Shown here piece by piece: positions 58,517-64,000 of a stretch of 64,000 nt of DNA. The translations under genes and the position numbers were made by a program. Origin of the DNA: an uncultured Deferribacteres bacterium (GTDB taxonomy: Bacteria > Zhuqueibacterota > JdFR-76 > DREG01); contig CAJVYQ010000010.1 of the NCBI GenBank assembly GCA_913009825.1, forward strand, positions 1 through 64,000, in the 5' to 3' direction. The notes beneath the pieces were generated by a model, which saw nothing but the letters and a program-made list of their open reading frames with translations, ran no database searches and was not told the origin of the DNA. Each line of letters starts with the position of its first letter. Within the stretch, counting starts at the first letter, position 1.

Positions 58517-59356
58517 ATGATGGATGATTTGTCCCGTAAAATAGCGGAAGCCCAGCACTTTATTTTGAACCAATTAGGCCAACTGCCCCCGTTGGCAATC
58601 GTTTTGGGATCGGGATTGGGAGGCTTCGCCGATAGATTGGAAAATCCAAACTTTATCTCCACTGCCGATATTCCTCATTATCCGCGCTCAACCGTGGCAG
58701 GACACGCCGGGTACTGGGTGATGGGAACACTGCACGGTAAAAAAGTAGTGGCCGTGAAAGGACGGGTTCATTTCTATGAAGGCTATTCGTTAGAGAAAGT
58801 CACATTCCCGGTGCGGCTCCTGGGCAGATTGGGCATTCGGTATCTTGTGATAACTAATGCCGCCGGTAGTTTGAATCCTCTCATCCGTCCCGGAGATCTG
58901 ATGCTGATCGATGATCATATCAATCTTTTTTTAACCAATCCATTGATCGGAATTGGGGGGAAATCGGAATCGGACCGGTTTGTTGATATGTCCGCTCCTT
59001 ATTCGGAAAAATTGGCGTGCATCGCTGAAAAGGCCGCCCTGGATTTACGGATCGAACTAAAAAAAGGCGTACTGATCGGCAGCAGCGGACCTACCTATGA
59101 AACTGCTGCGGAAGTGAACATGATGCGAAAATTGGGCGGCGATGCAGGCACTATGTCCACCATCCCGGAAGTGATTGTTGCCAATCGATTGAATTTGGAA
59201 GTATTGGGCGTCTCGTGCATCACTAATATGACCACCGGCCTGTCCGGGAAAAAATTAGACCACCGGGAAGTGACGGAAGTTGCGGCTCTGGCAGCGGATC
59301 GATTCCAAAAATTAATGGAAGAGACTATTGTACGAATATTGTCTGTGTCTGTGTGA
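58517..59356 (+). CDS. Purine-nucleoside phosphorylase, trimeric type (paralogue 2)
   Basis: The 279-residue protein has AIVLGSGLGGFADRL, GHAGYWVMG, KGRVHFYEGYS, VITNAAGSLNPLIRPGDLML and DAGTMSTIPEVIVANRL. At the base-recognition position it reads CITNMTTG, the Asn typical of enzymes that prefer 6-oxopurines (inosine, guanosine). That differs from the other PNP in this window (Asp). The start is ATG 58517, 11 bases after the transporter stop; in-frame codons upstream lie inside the transporter gene. It belongs with tdk and nupC. Confidence 0.94.
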   Translation: MMDDLSRKIAEAQHFILNQLGQLPPLAIVLGSGLGGFADRLENPNFISTADIPHYPRSTVAGHAGYWVMGTLHGKKVVAVKGRVHFYEGYSLEKVTFPVRLLGRLGIRYLVITNAAGSLNPLIRPGDLMLIDDHINLFLTNPLIGIGGKSESDRFVDMSAPYSEKLACIAEKAALDLRIELKKGVLIGSSGPTYETAAEVNMMRKLGGDAGTMSTIPEVIVANRLNLEVLGVSCITNMTTGLSGKKLDHREVTEVAALAADRFQKLMEETIVRILSVSV

Positions 59357-59396
59357 AAATTCTTATTTTCGAACCGTGTAAAATATGAGGTTGTAA

Positions 59397-61073
59397 ATGG
59401 ATAAAATTGTGGAATGTGTGCCTAATTTTAGCGAAGGCAGAAACGAAGCGGTTATCAAAGAAATTACAGATGAAATTGAAAATTGTGACTCCGTAATGTT
59501 GTTGGATGTTGACCCCGGCGCGGCGATCAATAGAACGGTGGTTACGTTTATCGGCACACCCGGCGGCGTGAAAGAAGCGGCTTTCAAAGCTATCAGAAAA
59601 GCGGCGGAAGTAATCGATATGAGCAAGCAAAAAGGAGAACATGCCAGAATGGGCGCTACCGATGTTTGTCCGTTTATCCCGGTCTCCGGCGTTACGATGG
59701 AAGATTGTGCCCAAATTGCCCGGGATGTGGGGGAGCGGGTCGGAAATGAATTGAGTATTCCCGTTTATCTGTATGAAATGGCTGCTGCCCGGCCGGAGCG
59801 GCAAAATCTGGCAATAATCCGGCAGGGAGAATATGAAGGATTACCGGAAAAGTTGCAGGATCCGGACTGGCAGCCCGATTTTGGCACGGCGGAATTTAAT
59901 CCCAGAGCCGGCGCTACTGTTATCGGGGCCAGAGAATTTTTGATTGCTTACAATATTAATCTGAATACCCGTGACAGAAAACTGGCTCACGAAATTGCCC
60001 TTAACCTGCGTGAAGCGGGCCGGGCGAAGAGAGATGCGGCAGGTAAAATTGTGCGTGATGAGAACGGCAAAATAGTCAAAGTTCCGGGACGGTTGAAATC
60101 GGTAAAAGGGGTTGGCTGGTTCATCGATGAATACGGTATTGCCCAGGTTTCATACAACCTGACGAATTATAAAATTACTCCCGTTCATATCGCCTTCGAA
60201 GAATCGTGCAAGGAAGCGGAAAAATTGGGCATGCGGGTTAGCGGCAGTGAATTAATCGGTTTGATTCCACTGCAGGCCATGCTGGATGCCGGGAATTATT
60301 TTCTGAAAAAACAGGGCAGGTCTACCGGCGTCCCGGAAGAAGAGTTGATCCACATTGCCGTAAAATCGCTTGGCTTGGATGATCTTGGCGAATTCAACCC
60401 GGAAGAGAAGATCATCGAATATCGATTTAAAAAGAGATACGGGAATTTGGTTTCCATGCGGTTATACGAATTTGCCAATGAGCTTTCCACCGATTCTCCG
60501 GCCCCCGGCGGCGGCAGTGTTTCCGCTCTGGCCGGTGTGTTGGCTGCTTCGCTGGCTGCAATGGTGGCAAATTTAACTCACGGGCATAAAAACTACAAGG
60601 TAAGCTGGGGAGAAATGGAAGATGTGGCCGTCATCGGACAAAAAGTTAAAAAGCAACTTTTAAGTTTGATCGATGAAGATACCGACGCCTTCAACCGGAT
60701 GATGGATGCCATGCACTTGCCGAAGAAAAAAGAGAAAGACCGCAAAAGAAGGGATGCTGCTATTGAAGAAGCAACCAAATCGGCCACGATGGTGCCTTTC
60801 CGGGTGATGGAGCAATCGCTGCAGGCCATGAAACTATGCAAAGCTGTGGTCGAAATGGGTAATATAAATGCGGCAAGCGACGCCGGTGTGGGTGCGCTGT
60901 TAGGGAATGCTGCGGTTAACGGCGCCTTTTTGAATGTTAAAATAAACCTGCCCGGTATTGTCGAAAAATCATTTAGGGACGAAATTATGAAGAAAACGGA
61001 TGCCCTGGCCACCGAAGCTAATATATTGCGGCGTGAAATTCTGGATTTGGTGGAATTGAAATTGGAAAAATAG
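59397..61073 (+). CDS. ftcD: Fused glutamate formimidoyltransferase / formimidoyl-THF cyclodeaminase
   Basis: The 558-residue protein has an N-terminal formimidoyltransferase (about 1-325): VECVPNFSEGRNEAVIKEIT, with HARMGATDVCPFIPV holding the active-site His. A C-terminal cyclodeaminase follows (about 350-558) with STDSPAPGGGSVSALAGVLA. It takes formimino groups onto folate and releases ammonia, giving methenyl-THF. The usual source is histidine breakdown (formiminoglutamate), but purine fermentation also gives formimino groups. Here it stands with purine salvage genes, which makes the second role worth testing. Confidence 0.95.
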   Translation: MDKIVECVPNFSEGRNEAVIKEITDEIENCDSVMLLDVDPGAAINRTVVTFIGTPGGVKEAAFKAIRKAAEVIDMSKQKGEHARMGATDVCPFIPVSGVTMEDCAQIARDVGERVGNELSIPVYLYEMAAARPERQNLAIIRQGEYEGLPEKLQDPDWQPDFGTAEFNPRAGATVIGAREFLIAYNINLNTRDRKLAHEIALNLREAGRAKRDAAGKIVRDENGKIVKVPGRLKSVKGVGWFIDEYGIAQVSYNLTNYKITPVHIAFEESCKEAEKLGMRVSGSELIGLIPLQAMLDAGNYFLKKQGRSTGVPEEELIHIAVKSLGLDDLGEFNPEEKIIEYRFKKRYGNLVSMRLYEFANELSTDSPAPGGGSVSALAGVLAASLAAMVANLTHGHKNYKVSWGEMEDVAVIGQKVKKQLLSLIDEDTDAFNRMMDAMHLPKKKEKDRKRRDAAIEEATKSATMVPFRVMEQSLQAMKLCKAVVEMGNINAASDAGVGALLGNAAVNGAFLNVKINLPGIVEKSFRDEIMKKTDALATEANILRREILDLVELKLEK

Positions 61074-61109
61074 TGAACAGACAGTTGTTTGAAACCATTT
61101 TTAACCTGA

Positions 61110-61208
61110 AAAATTCATTCACTACAAAGGTACCCCGCCTGCACGGGCAGGATAAACTCAGTCGAAGGCTTCCTGCCATCAAACTAATAAGCATACCTGA
61201 GTAGTTAC
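61110..61208. repeat. Truncated family II element
   Basis: Read on the minus strand it begins GTAACTACTCAGGTATGCTT and matches about 80 bases of the element at 30876-31061 (TGCTTATT, CCTTCGACTGAGTTTATCCT). Its other end is missing. The rest of 61074-61341 holds no gene. Confidence 0.65.
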
Positions 61209-61341
61209 AATTGAACTTAAAATAAAAGGGATCGCAAAACAAACCGGGTTTAAATTACTGAATTGTCCTAATATAAATATTCTTAGTAACTTAGTGCCTT
61301 TGTGGCAAAAATTTGTGAATAATGCAGATTAAGAAAAAGAA

Positions 61342-62682
61342 GTGAAAAAAAATTCTCCAAAAATCCTGATTAAAAACGCTGTTTTAGCAACCTTCGACAG
61401 AGACGAAAAACCGCAGCGCGGCGATATTTTGATCGAAGGGAGCGATATCCGGCAGATTGGGACTTCTCTGCCGGAAGAAAATGCGGAAGTTGTCGATGCC
61501 TCCGGTTTGGTGGCCATGCCCGGCTTCGTTCAAACACACATCCATCTCTGCCAGACTCTATTCAGAAACCTGGCCAACGATCTGGAGCTGCTGGATTGGC
61601 TGAGGCAGCGGATCTGGCCGCTGGAAGCAGCCCACAACCGGGCATCCCTGGCTATCTCCGCCCGGCTCGGTCTGTTGGAATTGATAAAGAGCGGCACAAC
61701 CGCCATTCTGGATATGGGTAGTGTACGGGATACGGATATTATTTTGCAGGAGGTTGCCAACAGTGGTTTGCGTGCTTCTGTGGGCGTCACTTTCATGGAT
61801 GGGGGTGAAGGGGTGCCGCAGGAACTTTCACGGCCGGCTGCCGAGAGTATCTTCTATTTCAAGCAATTGTTCCCGGTGTGGCATGGAAAGAAAAATGGAA
61901 GGATCCAATTAAATCTGGCGCCCCGTTTTGCGTTGTCGTGCTCGGAAAATGTTTTACAAGATATCGCCGGATTAGCTAAGGAATACGATCTGCTGATCCA
62001 CACTCACGCCTCTGAAAACAGAAAAGAGGTGGCTTTCATCAGAGAGATGTATGGTTTGGGAAATGTAGCCTATTACCATAAATTGGGTTTGACCGGCAAA
62101 AACCTTTGCCTGGCACATTGTATCTGGCTGGATGATGAAGAAGTCGACATTTTGGCCGCCACGGGAAGTAATGTTCTCCATTGTCCGTCATCGAACTTAA
62201 AATTGGCTTCCGGTATTGCCGATATTCCAAGGTTTCTTGATTCGGGCATCAACTGTTCTTTGGGTGCAGACGGCGCGCCGTGTAACAACAATTTGAATAT
62301 ATTTTGGGAAATGCGGCTGGCCGGTTTGATCCAGAAACCGATTCACGGTCCGGATGCCATGCCGGCTAAAAAAATTATTGAAATGGCTACTGTAAATGGC
62401 GGGCGGACACTTCAATTAAGCGGCCGGATTGGGAGTCTGCAAATAGGTAAAAAGGCGGATATCATTTTGATCGATTTGAACAGCGTACACACCGTGCCTG
62501 GTGATAACCTGTACACCCAACTGGTGTATGCCGCCAATCAGGAAAATATCCATTCTGTTTTTATCGATGGCAAACCGGTTATGCGTAACCGGAAAGTTTT
62601 GACAATTAATGAGAAAGAAACCCTGCGCCGGGCGAATGAGGAATATGAAGGGTTGCTTCGGCGGGCAAACATACAAACATGA
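61342..62682 (+). CDS. Amidohydrolase-superfamily deaminase (MTA/SAH or guanine-deaminase-like)
   Basis: The 446-residue protein has metal motifs of the cytosine-deaminase-like amidohydrolases: PGFVQTHIHLCQTLFRNLAN, HTHASENRKEVAF, LAHCIWLDDEEV, HCPSSNLKLASGI and NCSLGADGAPCNNNLN. This pattern is that of the SsnA/TrzN/MtaD group, which deaminates adenosine derivatives such as SAH, MTA or 5'-deoxyadenosine, or chloro-triazines. The start is GTG 61342, weakly supported. It lies in the purine catabolic run before adenine deaminase, so a nucleoside or base deaminase is likely. Confidence 0.82.
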   Translation: MKKNSPKILIKNAVLATFDRDEKPQRGDILIEGSDIRQIGTSLPEENAEVVDASGLVAMPGFVQTHIHLCQTLFRNLANDLELLDWLRQRIWPLEAAHNRASLAISARLGLLELIKSGTTAILDMGSVRDTDIILQEVANSGLRASVGVTFMDGGEGVPQELSRPAAESIFYFKQLFPVWHGKKNGRIQLNLAPRFALSCSENVLQDIAGLAKEYDLLIHTHASENRKEVAFIREMYGLGNVAYYHKLGLTGKNLCLAHCIWLDDEEVDILAATGSNVLHCPSSNLKLASGIADIPRFLDSGINCSLGADGAPCNNNLNIFWEMRLAGLIQKPIHGPDAMPAKKIIEMATVNGGRTLQLSGRIGSLQIGKKADIILIDLNSVHTVPGDNLYTQLVYAANQENIHSVFIDGKPVMRNRKVLTINEKETLRRANEEYEGLLRRANIQT

Positions 62683-62704
62683 ATTAACGGAGGAGATGGT
62701 TAAC

Positions 62705-64000
62705 ATGCCCAAGTTGGAACAGTTGATCCGGGTGGCTCGTAGTGAAGTGGACGGCGATTTACTGCTGAAAAATGCCAAACTTGTGAATGTCTATTCCGGT
62801 GAAATTCAGGAAACAGACATTGTCGTGTTTGAGGATAAAATTGCCGGCATCGGTTCCGGGTACCAGGCAAAGCAGGTCATCGATTTGGATGGGTTATATC
62901 TGGCGCCGGGGTTCATCGACGGTCATGTTCATATTGAAAGCTCGATGATGGAGGTGCCGGAATTTGCCCGTGCCGTGGTGCCGCTGGGGACAACTTCCGT
63001 TATTGCCGATCCTCATGAAATTGCCAACGTGTTGGGCTATGAGGGCATTCGTTACATGCTGGGTGCGAGCAAATATAACCCGCTAAATGTTTTTTTTATG
63101 ATGCCTTCCTGCGTGCCTGCTACCGAAATGGAGACGGCCGGCTCGACTCTGCGGGCGTTTGATATTTTACCGCTTTTCAAAGAAAAATGGGTTTTGGGTT
63201 TGGCCGAAGTAATGAATTTTAACGGCGTGATCGAACGGGACGAAACGGTTCTGGATAAGATAAAAATTGCCACGGAAAAAAGAATAGACGGCCATGCTCC
63301 CGGGTTGAGCGGCAAGAAATTAAACGCGTACATCGCAGCCGGTATCCGCTCCGATCATGAATGTACGACGGTGAAAGAAGCCAGAGAAAAACTGCGGTTG
63401 GGGATGCACATCATGATTCGGGAAGGTACATTCATAAAAAATCTCATGGATTTGCTGCCGTTAATTACACCGGAAAACAGCCGGCGCTGTTGTTTTGTAA
63501 CCGATGATCGCCATCCCAACGATATTTTGCAGGAAGGTCACATCAATTTTATGATCAAAAAGGCCATCGACTTTGGCATCGATCCGGTTACGGTGATCAG
63601 AATGGCTACTTCAAATACGGCGGAGTATTTTGGCTTGCGGGAACTGGGCGGGATCCGGCCCGGAAATTATGCCGATATGGTCTCTTTTGGTGATTTCGAG
63701 CATTTTAATATCAAACACGTTTTTAAAAACGGCGAGCTGGTTGCCCTGGATGGGAAAACCCTTTACAGTCCACCGGTTCGGCCGGAATCAAAAATACGAT
63801 CTTCGGTGAATATCAAATGGTTGCAGGGGGATGAATTTACAATTCCGGCCGAGGGCGGCAAGGCACGGGTAATCGGGCTGGTACCGGATCAGGCTTTAAC
63901 AGAATCTCTTGTCGCAGAAGCGCCGGTGCGGGACGGCAAAGTTGTTTCCGACCCTGAGCGGGATCTGCTGCGGATTTTTGTGGTGGAGCGGCACAGGGCT
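62705..64000 (+). CDS. ade: Adenine deaminase, 5' part (runs off the window)
   Basis: The frame starts MPKLEQLIRVARSE and is open to the end of the window (432 codons; the family has about 550-600). It has APGFIDGHVHIESSMM, IADPHEIANVLGYEG, DGHAPGLSG and CCFVTDDRHPNDILQEGHIN, the metal and substrate motifs of the Ade family that deaminates adenine to hypoxanthine. The start is ATG 62705 after GGAGGAGATGG. It is probably in the same operon as the amidohydrolase, 22 bases downstream. Confidence 0.95.
   Translation, partial: MPKLEQLIRVARSEVDGDLLLKNAKLVNVYSGEIQETDIVVFEDKIAGIGSGYQAKQVIDLDGLYLAPGFIDGHVHIESSMMEVPEFARAVVPLGTTSVIADPHEIANVLGYEGIRYMLGASKYNPLNVFFMMPSCVPATEMETAGSTLRAFDILPLFKEKWVLGLAEVMNFNGVIERDETVLDKIKIATEKRIDGHAPGLSGKKLNAYIAAGIRSDHECTTVKEAREKLRLGMHIMIREGTFIKNLMDLLPLITPENSRRCCFVTDDRHPNDILQEGHINFMIKKAIDFGIDPVTVIRMATSNTAEYFGLRELGGIRPGNYADMVSFGDFEHFNIKHVFKNGELVALDGKTLYSPPVRPESKIRSSVNIKWLQGDEFTIPAEGGKARVIGLVPDQALTESLVAEAPVRDGKVVSDPERDLLRIFVVERHRA

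Noticed and set aside
1-64000. tRNA, rRNA, riboswitch or CRISPR loci
   Set aside because: No cloverleaf, rRNA or regular repeat-spacer pattern was recognised by eye. A covariance-model scan would be needed to exclude small RNAs in the gaps.

Overview
This 64 kb window is a chromosomal segment of a Gram-negative bacterium. It carries lipoproteins with lipoboxes, a DUF5723-type outer-membrane barrel ending in Phe, a Tat-exported molybdenum hydroxylase, a bacterial GlnRS, a membrane-anchored MutS-like ATPase, a fused AroK-AroB and a fused formiminotransferase-cyclodeaminase. That mix fits the FCB / Calditrichota-KSB1 kind of lineage. This placement is inference from gene content only. No rRNA, tRNA, prophage, complete insertion sequence or CRISPR array was seen.

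Layout. (a) 0-5 kb: ptsI, then an ICMT-like methyltransferase / geranylgeranyl-reductase-like flavoprotein / Rieske operon. (b) 5-10.6 kb: a PaoABC-like periplasmic molybdenum hydroxylase with its maturation genes (2Fe-2S, Moco and FAD subunits, XdhC, MocA), all on the minus strand. (c) 10.9-14.6 kb: a heparinase-like protein and a small ArsR-controlled module (ArsR with a CSCGC motif, a 33-residue CGCGC peptide, a CopD-like membrane protein) with two matching operators. (d) 15-25 kb: a glycine-rich 16-residue-repeat secreted protein, a decayed symporter, and surface-glycan genes (polysaccharide deacetylase, CysC, two glycosyltransferases, a methyltransferase, a class V aminotransferase). (e) 25-33 kb: housekeeping genes (YqeG, acyl-ACP thioesterase, MutS-like, cyclophilin, GlnRS, aldolase) and a deleted pho locus with only a truncated phoB and a phoU tail left. 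(f) 33-38 kb: SatD / DUF3307-like, YggS, DivIVA, a lipoprotein, PNP, an aspartic protease, and a PIN-type antitoxin with a destroyed toxin. (g) 38.6-47 kb: an aromatic amino acid operon aroH-aroF-pheA-tyrA-aroA-aroE-aroC followed by aroKB. It is preceded by a promoter, an 18-residue Phe/Tyr-rich leader peptide and a terminator/antiterminator pair. (h) 47-49.4 kb: an antitoxin with a nonsense-mutated RelE-like toxin, then a two-gene restriction-modification system. (i) 50-56 kb: a large lipoprotein plus DUF5723 barrel, a baeRF-type protein and galT. (j) 56.6-64 kb: nucleoside salvage and catabolism (tdk, CNT transporter, PNP, FtcD fusion, amidohydrolase deaminase, adenine deaminase running off the end).

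The most striking signal is the aromatic-operon leader at 38640-38847, which has every part of a classical ribosome-stalling attenuator. The second theme is dense intergenic colonisation by short non-autonomous elements with terminal inverted repeats. One family has GTAACTATTCAGGT ends and 8-bp target duplications (IS66-like). Another is 119 bp long with ACCTGAATTGAGCGATT ends and 3-bp duplications. A third has GTGTCTGAACGAAAA ends. Elements are nested in one another, one supplies a stop codon to a gene, one sits in the 5' leader of a regulated operon, and truncated genes lie beside several of them. Two toxin genes, a symporter and the pho locus are broken, which points to ongoing gene loss.
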